A stretch of DNA of 64,000 nucleotides from Candidatus Nanosynbacter sp. TM7-075 (GTDB lineage Bacteria; Patescibacteriota; Saccharimonadia; Saccharimonadales; Saccharimonadaceae): assembly GCF_022828255.1 (NCBI RefSeq), contig NZ_JAJQJW010000002.1:1-64000 (forward strand). The letters run 5' to 3'. A model generated the notes under the pieces. That model was not told the DNA's origin. It made no database searches and saw nothing but the letters and a program-made list of their open reading frames with translations. The translations under genes and the position numbers were made by a program. Of this stretch, positions 18,053 to 25,097 are shown piece by piece. Position 1 is the first letter of the stretch. Each line of letters begins with the position of its first letter.

Positions 18053-18101
18053 CGCTCCATAGATACATACCTATGCCGATGAGTCGGAAACGACGAAAGC
18101 G
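18053..18101 (+). ncRNA. Hammerhead-ribozyme-like motif (type III)
   Basis: The parts occur in canonical order. Stem III is CGCT (18053-18056) with AGCG (18098-18101), closing on the A15.1-U16.1 pair. The putative cleavage nucleotide is C18057. Stem I is CATAG/CTATG (18058-18062, 18071-18075). The core CCGATGA (18076-18082) is followed by stem II GTCG/CGAC with a GAAA tetraloop (18083-18094), then GAA (18095-18097). The only deviation from the CUGANGA core is U4 to C at 18077, which would be expected to reduce activity. It lies directly behind the 3' stem of small-protein locus 2 in the same orientation, and ends just before the convergent COG0523 gene. Confidence 0.5.
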
Positions 18102-18105
18102 AACT

Positions 18106-19074
18106 TTATTCAAACATCATCAATTGCGCCGACAGAACTTCACGCGTAATTTCGTCTGCACGTTCACCAATTAGCACAATTTTTGCTGACTCTTCCGCCG
18201 CAGAGTTAGCTATTTGAATCTGATTTTCCGTTGCCTCCAAATGATGCCGCGCGCCATTATCATCAATAAAACAGCCCTTCATTCGCCTGAGTTTATAAGC
18301 ATCAAAAAGTTCCGGCCAAATTTTTTCCAGAGTCGCCGCAGCAATTTTCATACCAGAAACATCCAGCACAGCATACGTCGGATTATCCGGCACGACTAGC
18401 TCACCATCGTACGTATCAAAAAACGTTAGTAGCCCCGACGGCGTCGTCATTTTATTGATATCAAATCTGCCTCGTGGCGCACTCAGTATTTTTCCGTAAG
18501 GCAGAGAACTCAGCTTGGACTCATATTGCAATCGCTCGTCGTCACCTAGCAAATCTTCTTTGGTCACTAAAATCATATCCGCCGCTTGCAACTCAATTTC
18601 ATGCGCCGGCTCAATTCCGCGCAAAATCTCATGTGCGTCAATAACATAAAAACTCTGCGCCAACTCGTACTTATTGAATATTTGTGCATTAATCAATTTC
18701 TCAACCAAATTCATCGTTCGCGCCACGCCAGTAGCTTCGATAAACACTGGGGCGGGGGAATTGCGGCAAAAGTCGAGTAGCATCCGCGTCAATGCATGCT
18801 TCGACGAACAACAAACACAATCGCCAGCCAAAGTCGTCACAATATCTGCCAGCTTTTCCAATCGATAACCGTCAACATTTTCATTAGCATATTCATTCTC
18901 AATCACCCGAGAGCCATTATAGTCACTTTGTTGCAATAAGAACTCAAGAACACTAGTTTTCCCAGCGCCCAGCGACCCATTCACCAAATATAGCGGAACT
19001 TTATCGATAATCGCTCGCCCATCATCAAACGGCGCATTAATGCTAAATTCCAAATCATCGTCGCGTTTTGCCAT
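18106..19074 (-). CDS. COG0523 (CobW/YciC-like) G3E metallochaperone GTPase
   Basis: 322 aa. Walker A GSLGAGKT is at 33-40, the metal-binding CxCC motif GDCVCC is at 84-89, ENEYANEN and EATGV follow, and a C-terminal CobW domain of about 100 residues ends the protein. These GTPases deliver metal ions, most often zinc, to client proteins. The -10 TATAAT (19081-19086, minus strand) ends six bases before the ATG at 19074, so longer upstream starts are rejected. The gene is divergent from pth. The permease, TIGR03943 and Fur/Zur genes nearby make zinc the likely metal. Confidence 0.85.
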   Translation of the reverse strand: MAKRDDDLEFSINAPFDDGRAIIDKVPLYLVNGSLGAGKTSVLEFLLQQSDYNGSRVIENEYANENVDGYRLEKLADIVTTLAGDCVCCSSKHALTRMLLDFCRNSPAPVFIEATGVARTMNLVEKLINAQIFNKYELAQSFYVIDAHEILRGIEPAHEIELQAADMILVTKEDLLGDDERLQYESKLSSLPYGKILSAPRGRFDINKMTTPSGLLTFFDTYDGELVVPDNPTYAVLDVSGMKIAAATLEKIWPELFDAYKLRRMKGCFIDDNGARHHLEATENQIQIANSAAEESAKIVLIGERADEITREVLSAQLMMFE

Positions 19075-19117
19075 ATGCTTATTATACGTCATTTTCACAA
19101 GGTGATATACTAAGTCT

Positions 19118-19678
19118 ATGAAAGTCATCTTAGCATTGGGAAATCCAGGCGAAAAATACACAAACACGCGGCATAATGCTGGGTTTTTGGCTATTGATAA
19201 ATTTGCCTCAGAGAATAATGCAGTTTTTTACAATAAGCCAAAATTTTCCGCTGATATTGCCGAACTGAATATTTCTGGAGAAAAAATCCTGCTGGTTAAG
19301 CCAACTACTTTTTACAACGAGGTCGGAATTTCCGCCCGAGCAATCTTAGATTTTTACAAATTGACATTGGACGATTTACTAATTATTCACGACGACACGG
19401 CACTGGATTTTGGTAAAATTCGAACTCGCAAAGGCGGACGAGACGCGGGCAGCAACGGATTAAAATCCCTTCACGCTCACGTCGGATCAGACTTTTGGCA
19501 TATTCGTATTGGCACAGATAATCTGCTCAGACGTCAAGTCGGTGACGTAGATTTTGTACTAGGCAAGTTCAACTCAGATGAGCAAAAGATTCTCCAAAGC
19601 TGGATATTGCCCGAATCAATTAACTTGGTCGAGAAGTTTATTAACGAAACTATTGAGCCGTTCAGTATAAAATATTAA
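19118..19678 (+). CDS. pth: Peptidyl-tRNA hydrolase
   Basis: 186 aa, the usual length. It cleaves peptidyl-tRNAs released from stalled ribosomes. Recognised from LALGNPGEKYTNTRHNAGF with the catalytic His in RHNAG, then KPTTFYNEVG, DDTALDFGKIRTRKGG and GSNGLKS. TATACT at 19106-19111 is six bases upstream of the ATG (leaderless). Confidence 0.96.
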   Translation: MKVILALGNPGEKYTNTRHNAGFLAIDKFASENNAVFYNKPKFSADIAELNISGEKILLVKPTTFYNEVGISARAILDFYKLTLDDLLIIHDDTALDFGKIRTRKGGRDAGSNGLKSLHAHVGSDFWHIRIGTDNLLRRQVGDVDFVLGKFNSDEQKILQSWILPESINLVEKFINETIEPFSIKY

Positions 19679-19686
19679 ACCAGATT

Positions 19687-20808
19687 CTAGCGTCGTTTTC
19701 GCGGCACAATTTTTGAAGCGCCGTTCTTCAATTGCTCTTCGGCTTGATGCAATTTTGTAGCCGCAGCTTCTTGCAAATTGATCGATCGGGCTTCCAATAT
19801 ACTGCTGCCGACCGCCAGACTCACGAACAATAAGCCCAAGCCGCCCGTCGCCCATTCCGGCAATTCCAAGTGGAATAATTTGGCAATCATCATTACGCCG
19901 AGCGCCATAATTGCCCAGTGAGCGCCATTTTCCAAATATTTATATTTACTAAGCGCGCCTGTTCGTAATAAATATACGGTTAGTGATCGAACCCAAATCG
20001 CTCCAGCGCCCAGTCCAGCCACGATTAGTAGCACGCTGTTGGTAATGGCGAACGCACCAATCACACCGTCAAAACTAAAGCTGGCGTCCAAAATTTCCAA
20101 ATATAACAAGCTAGCGAACGCCGCCCAACCGGTTTTAACCTTAACGGATTTCGCGTCATCTTCATGGAAAAATGACCCAAATAGCTCCAGTCCGATATGC
20201 AATACAATTCCAAGAACCGCTGAAATCAACACCAAAGATTTATGCGGCGCCTCGACCGTAAAATACAAAACAGCCGCCACGCTAAGCATTATGCACACCT
20301 TAAAATTCTCAAATCGCCCAGCCTTCGCCAAGATCGGCTCAACATGCCGCATCCAGTGAACACGCTTGTTGTAATCGATGAAATAGCTAAGCCCAATCAT
20401 AATCAAAAACGCACCACCAAACGCGTCAATCATCGGCGACGCCTCGTGCAGGATTTTGCCGTACTCAACAGGTTTATGAAGCGCCAGATTGACAACATCC
20501 ATAAACCCGTGGCCGCTCGCAATCATCACGATAGCAATTGGCAATATAAATCGAACGACAAACACCGCCACAAATATGCCAGCCGTCAGGAAGACCTTCT
20601 GCCAAACTTGACTCATTCCCGCCAAAACCTTGCTATTTATCACCGCGTTATCGAAGCTAAACGTAACTTCCAAAACCACCAAAATAGTAAATAGCCAAAG
20701 ACCGCTAACGCCCATATGGCTAAAAATCAAACTACCCAAACCTAAGGTTAATAGGACTGAAAACCAGAAAATCCGAAACGGATGATGTGAATGTAAAAGA
20801 TGTTTCAT
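19687..20808 (-). CDS. DUF475 (TerC-superfamily) integral membrane protein
   Basis: 373 aa with about nine membrane helices. The duplicated TerC-type motif appears as EVTFSFDNAVINS (near residue 47) and LDASFSFDGVIGAF (near 240), each with an acidic residue inside the membrane as in metal-ion transporters of this superfamily. The C-terminus is cytoplasmic and basic (KIVPRKRR). It was originally linked to tellurium resistance; a metal export role is plausible given the zinc-linked neighbours, but the substrate is unknown. Confidence 0.85.
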   Translation of the reverse strand: MKHLLHSHHPFRIFWFSVLLTLGLGSLIFSHMGVSGLWLFTILVVLEVTFSFDNAVINSKVLAGMSQVWQKVFLTAGIFVAVFVVRFILPIAIVMIASGHGFMDVVNLALHKPVEYGKILHEASPMIDAFGGAFLIMIGLSYFIDYNKRVHWMRHVEPILAKAGRFENFKVCIMLSVAAVLYFTVEAPHKSLVLISAVLGIVLHIGLELFGSFFHEDDAKSVKVKTGWAAFASLLYLEILDASFSFDGVIGAFAITNSVLLIVAGLGAGAIWVRSLTVYLLRTGALSKYKYLENGAHWAIMALGVMMIAKLFHLELPEWATGGLGLLFVSLAVGSSILEARSINLQEAAATKLHQAEEQLKNGASKIVPRKRR

Positions 20809-20849
20809 ATTGATTTAGTATAGCATAAGCATGGAGTATAATTTTATAT

Positions 20850-21893
20850 ATGGCACAAAAATCGCCAGATGGTCGCATAAAAAAGTTTTTATCAGCCAAC
20901 AGCGAATTGATCGGTTGGGTGGTTTTTGGCGTCCTTATAATTTCTATTTATCAATTCAGCTCACGATTCGGCGTTATGTTATTAAACGGAGAATTTGCAG
21001 AATGGTGCAATAAATTACTTCCGTCATTACAAGATTTCATCACGCTGACGCTAAGCGTAATTGTCGAGGCGGCTCCATTCTTAATTTTAGGAATTATCAT
21101 ATCCGCGTTTATCAGGTACTTTTTATCATCAAAAGACGTTTTCAAAATATTGCCAAAAAACACCTTTCTCCGACGAATTGCGCTCTCTATGATCGGGCTA
21201 ATTTTACCTGTATGCGAATGCGGTAACGTACCAATTGCACGCAGCTTAATAGCAAATGGACTGAGACCTGCTGACGTTATTAGTTTTCTTTTCGCCGCGC
21301 CAATCCTAAATCCGATAACCATAATTTCAACCATGACCGCCTTCAGTTTTGACACCCGAATGGTTTGGTGGCGAATTATTTTTGCGCTAATTATCGTACA
21401 AATAACCGCTTTTATCGTCGGCTTTTTTAAGGAAGATTCCATTGTCAATCCAGAGTTTGAAAAACTTTGCCACTCTCATAATCACGGTTCAAAATTGTCA
21501 AACCTATTCAGCTCATCACGTAATGAATTCTGGCAATTATTTACTATGTTGGTCTTAGGCGCTAGCATCGCAGCCGCCACACAAATCTTCGTTCCACGAT
21601 TCATCATAAACGCTGTCGGTGGCGACATTTTCTTATCAGTCATATCCATGATCACGCTAAGTTTCGTCATTTCGATATGCTCCAGCATCGACGCATTCTT
21701 CGCATTGGCTTACGTGCGAAATTTCACAACAGGCTCAATTTTATCTTTCTTGATATTCGGACCGATGATAGACATTAAAATGATTACGCTATTAAAAACA
21801 ACTTTTCGCTGGAAATTTATTGCAACAATTACCTTAATTGTATTCGTCTTATCTCTAATTGTCGGGCTGGGAGTTAACTTATATGTACGCTAA
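20850..21893 (+). CDS. COG0701/UPF0718 permease (YcgR-like)
   Basis: 347 aa with about eight membrane helices. Family hallmarks: IVEAAPFLILGIIIS, LPVCECGNVPIARSL (a Cys-x-Cys inside the membrane), LFAAPILNPITI and CSSIDAFFALAY. In Firmicutes this permease (ycgR) is paired with a TIGR03943 protein (ycgQ) and regulated by Zur. The same pair occurs here, the next gene starting inside this one by 11 nt. TATAAT at 20837-20842 lies seven bases before the ATG. A zinc or other metal transport-related role is inferred from context. Confidence 0.85.
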   Translation: MAQKSPDGRIKKFLSANSELIGWVVFGVLIISIYQFSSRFGVMLLNGEFAEWCNKLLPSLQDFITLTLSVIVEAAPFLILGIIISAFIRYFLSSKDVFKILPKNTFLRRIALSMIGLILPVCECGNVPIARSLIANGLRPADVISFLFAAPILNPITIISTMTAFSFDTRMVWWRIIFALIIVQITAFIVGFFKEDSIVNPEFEKLCHSHNHGSKLSNLFSSSRNEFWQLFTMLVLGASIAAATQIFVPRFIINAVGGDIFLSVISMITLSFVISICSSIDAFFALAYVRNFTTGSILSFLIFGPMIDIKMITLLKTTFRWKFIATITLIVFVLSLIVGLGVNLYVR

Positions 21894-22617
21894 CTTTGCA
21901 AAATCAATTGGCGGAATTATCATTTGTGCATATATTTTGCTATTAGCTTGGCGTGACCAACTCGGCTTTTACATTCATCCACGCTATCACACATTCGCGG
22001 TTATAATTAGCGTAATCGGCGTTATACTTTTGCTTATTGATATAATGTTGCAATTGAAAAATAAACCCGCAAAAGACAAATCTAGAATTAGCTTGAAAAA
22101 AATTACTCCGATATCTTATTTTGCAATAATTATATTATCAGTCGGATATATATTGCCACCAAAACCACTTTCTCCAAGCAGCCTCGCGCAAAAAGAAAGC
22201 CCTGTAATTATTGATCCCGAAAGCCGCTGTGAAACACCTCAGCCGAAAGAGAACTCTTCTACAATCTCAATAAATCGCTGGAAAACCGCCATAAATTCTT
22301 GCAAAGAGGCTGCTTATTTTAACGGCAAAGATATCACCGTAACCGGCTTCGTTTCAAATGATCTGTTAAAAAACTACGGCTATAATTACTTCAATATTGC
22401 CAGATACGTTATAAGTTGCTGCACTGTTGACAGCGTGCCTATGAAAATCTTGGTCGAGAAAAACTTTTCGACAGACTACCCAGATGGAACATGGCTAATC
22501 GTCAAGGGTAAATTGTCGCAAAAAATCGTTAATAGCCAAGCCGAATACGTCATAACCGACGCGCATATCACAAAAATCAGCCAACCCAAATATCCTTATG
22601 AATTACTCGGACTGTAA
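21883..22617 (+). CDS. TIGR03943-family membrane protein (YcgQ-like)
   Basis: 244 aa. Three to four N-terminal membrane helices (ending near 100) precede a soluble C-terminal domain containing FNGKDITVTGFV, ARYVISCCTVDSVP and DGTWLIVKGKLS. The YVISCC motif is characteristic of TIGR03943 proteins. The start ATG at 21883 has GGGAG 9 nt upstream and lies inside the permease gene end, so the two are translationally coupled. It probably forms a complex with the permease. Confidence 0.85.
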   Translation: MYANFAKSIGGIIICAYILLLAWRDQLGFYIHPRYHTFAVIISVIGVILLLIDIMLQLKNKPAKDKSRISLKKITPISYFAIIILSVGYILPPKPLSPSSLAQKESPVIIDPESRCETPQPKENSSTISINRWKTAINSCKEAAYFNGKDITVTGFVSNDLLKNYGYNYFNIARYVISCCTVDSVPMKILVEKNFSTDYPDGTWLIVKGKLSQKIVNSQAEYVITDAHITKISQPKYPYELLGL

Positions 22618-22620
22618 GTC

Positions 22621-22641
22621 TATTGCACACTTGTTGCAATA
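22621..22641. promoter_or_regulatory. Palindromic operator candidate for the Fur/Zur gene
   Basis: TATTGCA and TGCAATA are perfect 7-bp arms around a 7-nt spacer, 24 nt before the regulator's ATG. The palindrome overlaps a promoter-like TTGCAC (22623-22628)-N16-TATAAA (22645-22650), the position expected for autorepression. I did not find the same palindrome before the COG0523 or permease genes. Confidence 0.55.
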
Positions 22642-22664
22642 AGTTATAAACTATTGATAGCACT

Positions 22665-23078
22665 ATGCTAAATGAAATATTTGAACACCACAATCTTCGC
22701 CTGACAAAGCCTCGCCAGCAAGTATTTGATATTCTGCGAAATTCAGACGTACCTCTTACAGTTGGCGATATTGCGAAAAACTGCAAAAACATTAACCGTG
22801 CCAGCATTTACCGTACGCTGCTAATGTTCGATAATCTGAACATTATAAACACCATAACTATTGGCTGGAAGAATTATTACGAGTTAGCGGAACCGTTTAT
22901 ACCACATCATCACCACCTCTACTGCATAAATTGCCAAAATGCCGAGCCTATACAATCACAAGAACTCGAAAAACTCATAGATCTCATCGGTAAAAAACAT
23001 AATTTCATAGTCACAAAACACCACTTTGAGCTGGAAGGTATTTGCGAAAAGTGCCGATATATTATAGAAAATAAATAA
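22665..23078 (+). CDS. Fur-family metalloregulator, probably Zur
   Basis: 137 aa. The winged helix-turn-helix (RLTKPRQQVFDIL, INRASIYRTLLMF) is followed by the His-rich metal-binding region PHHHHLYCINC and a second Cys pair, ICEKC, which together form the structural zinc site. Fur proteins repress metal-uptake genes when loaded with metal. Zur is preferred over Fur or PerR because the preceding genes are the YcgR/YcgQ pair and a COG0523 chaperone lies nearby. Confidence 0.85.
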   Translation: MLNEIFEHHNLRLTKPRQQVFDILRNSDVPLTVGDIAKNCKNINRASIYRTLLMFDNLNIINTITIGWKNYYELAEPFIPHHHHLYCINCQNAEPIQSQELEKLIDLIGKKHNFIVTKHHFELEGICEKCRYIIENK

Positions 23079-23089
23079 TTTTTCCCAAC

Positions 23090-23132
23090 AAAAAAGCGCC
23101 AGGTAAGGGTGGGCATCACCTGACGCTTTTTT
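23090..23132. terminator. Strong bidirectional terminator
   Basis: AAAAAAGCG-CAGGT pairs with ACCTG-CGCTTTTTT with one mismatch. It can end the Fur/Zur transcript on the plus strand and the long minus-strand ncRNA candidate coming from 23.4 kb. Confidence 0.85.
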
Positions 23133-23399
23133 ACCCTTCAACCCACCCGAGCTACCGTATCAGTGAAGCGTCGCGACTAAAACTCCAAAAGTCCGCGCCT
23201 GATGACTATCAATACAATTTCGTACTCACATTAACAGAGGTCGCCTTTGAAAAAGGGCAGTTAAAGGGGTTAGTATGCGCGTAACGTTGAACCGCAAAAA
23301 GTGGAGGGTAAGAATACTTAATGCCATTGCGCGCAACCTAACATATAGTTAGAATAGGGGGTATAAGGTGCGTTTGGTTAATGATTACTTAACCAATCG
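23090..23399 (-). ncRNA. Candidate non-coding RNA of about 310 nt
   Basis: A consensus promoter (TTGACA-N17-TATAAT, minus strand, 23434 to 23406) and a strong terminator (23132-23090) delimit a stretch with no convincing gene. The RNA starts with a perfect hairpin, TTGGTTAA/TTAACCAA (23396-23374), followed by CTAAC/GTTAG and further stems near the 3' end. It lacks the hallmark sequences I would expect for RNase P RNA, tmRNA, SRP RNA or a clear 6S fold. An internal ORF of 33 codons has no ribosome binding site. Confidence 0.6.
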
Positions 23400-23405
23400 T
23401 CCTTG

Positions 23406-23434
23406 ATTATAGCAAACATTTGACAAAGTGTCAA
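23406..23434 (-). promoter_or_regulatory. Consensus promoter for the ncRNA
   Basis: On the minus strand TTGACA (23429-23434) and TATAAT (23406-23411) are separated by 17 nt. The -35 is half of the palindrome TTGACA-AAG-TGTCAA (23420-23434), whose other half gives a TTGACA facing dprA on the plus strand. Confidence 0.85.
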
Positions 23435-23454
23435 TACTTTTTACCACATTTTTT

Positions 23455-24324
23455 ATGGAAATCAATAGAATTACACCAGATAAGCATATTTTCTCCCAGA
23501 GATTAGCGCATATTGCTAATCCACCAAAAAGCTTATGTTATATGGGAAAGTTGCCAGAAACAGAGGCGCCAGTTGTATCAATCGTCGGGTCCCGTAAGCC
23601 GTCTGCCTACGGAAAAGAAGTGACCGAGCGATTAGCAACAGATCTAGCAAAAGCCGGATGTGTAATCGTGAGTGGGCTGGCGTTAGGCGTGGACTGCATT
23701 GCCCAAAAAGCTGCGATTGAAGCTGGCGGAACGGTCGTGGCGGTCGTTCCAAACGAGCTTCCTGATATTTCACCGCGGGCCAATTATCAATTAGCCATGA
23801 GCATCATAGAGCAGGGTGGCGCGGTCGTTTCAGAATGGATGAAGGGCGATAATAAAATAGTTAATCGTTGGAGTTTTCTGGAGCGCAATCGTTTAGTTAG
23901 TGGGCTAGCTGACGGAATTATTATCACTGAAGCCGCCGAGCGAAGCGGCACATTAAACACAGCCTCGCACGCACTAAATCAGGGAAGAGATTTGTTTGTA
24001 GTTCCCGGAAACATAACCAGCCCGTTGTCGGCAGGTTGTAATACTTTATTAAAGCAAGGGGCGTATTTGGTGACGGACGCCGACGATGTTTTATCAATCA
24101 TCGCGCCAGAAAAATTGCAAAAAGACAACGGACAGGAATTAGCGACCAGCGCAACAATTGAAGAAGCTATTATCATAAAACTCATCTCAGAAGGACTTCG
24201 TGACGGCGACGAAATCCAACAAAAATCAGGATTATCCGCGTCAGATTTCGCCACGGCGTTAACCATGCTGGAAATCAACGGTGTGATTAAGCCACTCGGA
24301 GCAAACAACTGGACATTACGATAA
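23455..24324 (+). CDS. dprA: DNA-processing protein DprA (Smf)
   Basis: 289 aa. The Rossmann-like DprA core shows VSIVGSRKPSAYGKEV, SGLALGVDCIAQKAA, ERNRLVSGLADGIII and EAAERSGTLNTASHAL, ending with a C-terminal winged-helix domain (about 235-289). DprA loads RecA on incoming single-stranded DNA during natural transformation. ATG at 23455 gives the normal N-terminus; a shorter SAM-like region precedes the core than in many homologues. Confidence 0.94.
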   Translation: MEINRITPDKHIFSQRLAHIANPPKSLCYMGKLPETEAPVVSIVGSRKPSAYGKEVTERLATDLAKAGCVIVSGLALGVDCIAQKAAIEAGGTVVAVVPNELPDISPRANYQLAMSIIEQGGAVVSEWMKGDNKIVNRWSFLERNRLVSGLADGIIITEAAERSGTLNTASHALNQGRDLFVVPGNITSPLSAGCNTLLKQGAYLVTDADDVLSIIAPEKLQKDNGQELATSATIEEAIIIKLISEGLRDGDEIQQKSGLSASDFATALTMLEINGVIKPLGANNWTLR

Positions 24325-24362
24325 TATTGCTATTTTGACAAATTGATGTTATTATGCGGACT

Positions 24363-25046
24363 ATGAAAAAAGCCCGAGAAACATCTCCTACCGTCCGTAA
24401 AGTCGCCAAAGACGTTTTTACCATCCCTAATTTTATAAGCGTGACTGGCGCCGCTTTAGCGATACACGGATCTGAGGAAATCGATACACCCGAAGGGCTG
24501 GCGAAATGCGCGGTCGGGCGATTAGCTGACGTCTTGGACGGCAAAGTAGCACGCATGACAGGGCAGACCAGCAATTTTGGAGCAGCCTTAGATGCCACAA
24601 CAGACAAAATAGTTATGGCAAAAATTCTCTATGAAATGTATAAAAAGGGGTTGGCTCCAAAGCATGTTCTTGGCATTGTTGCGCTACTAAACTCGATAAA
24701 CGCTGGGGTTACAGGAATTACCAATTTACGTAGTGACAAGAAAGCTGAAACTCGACCGACCAAATCAGGAAAACTAGCCATGGCAGGAGAAACAGTTACT
24801 TTGATATCTTATATTGCCGCCCATGTTGCCGAGCAGGATAAAAATCCAAAACTCGCCAAACTTCTACGCAAACTAGGAGCTGCAGCATTCGCCGCCTCGC
24901 TTCCGTTTGCCGTACACGCAACACACACCTATATAAAGCGAGCAATTAACGGCGACGTGAAAAAAGAAAAACCACGCCAAATAATAGACGCCAATCGCAG
25001 CTTCAGGTCAATGGAAATGCTCCGTCGCCTCAGTGGTCGCTCGTAA
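24363..25046 (+). CDS. CDP-alcohol phosphatidyltransferase family protein
   Basis: 227 aa. The family motif D-x2-D-G-x2-A-R-x8-G-x3-D-x3-D is complete (ADVLDGKVARMTGQ, then FGAALDATTDK). Several hydrophobic segments make it an integral membrane enzyme that swaps CMP of a CDP-lipid for an alcohol; it could be a PgsA-type phosphatidylglycerophosphate synthase or a relative. The motif lies at about residues 55-83. TATTAT at 24350-24355 favours the ATG at 24363 as a leaderless start. Confidence 0.82.
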   Translation: MKKARETSPTVRKVAKDVFTIPNFISVTGAALAIHGSEEIDTPEGLAKCAVGRLADVLDGKVARMTGQTSNFGAALDATTDKIVMAKILYEMYKKGLAPKHVLGIVALLNSINAGVTGITNLRSDKKAETRPTKSGKLAMAGETVTLISYIAAHVAEQDKNPKLAKLLRKLGAAAFAASLPFAVHATHTYIKRAINGDVKKEKPRQIIDANRSFRSMEMLRRLSGRS

Positions 25047-25097
25047 TAATTCACTTTGCGGTTGTAGCCAGATAGTGATTTGTTATAATATAAAGTT

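Noticed and set aside
23090-23399. The 310-nt RNA as RNase P RNA, tmRNA or SRP RNA
   Set aside because: I could not find the GAGGAAAGUCC block of RNase P, a tRNA-like end with a tag ORF, or the SRP GGAA tetraloop helix. It is left unassigned.
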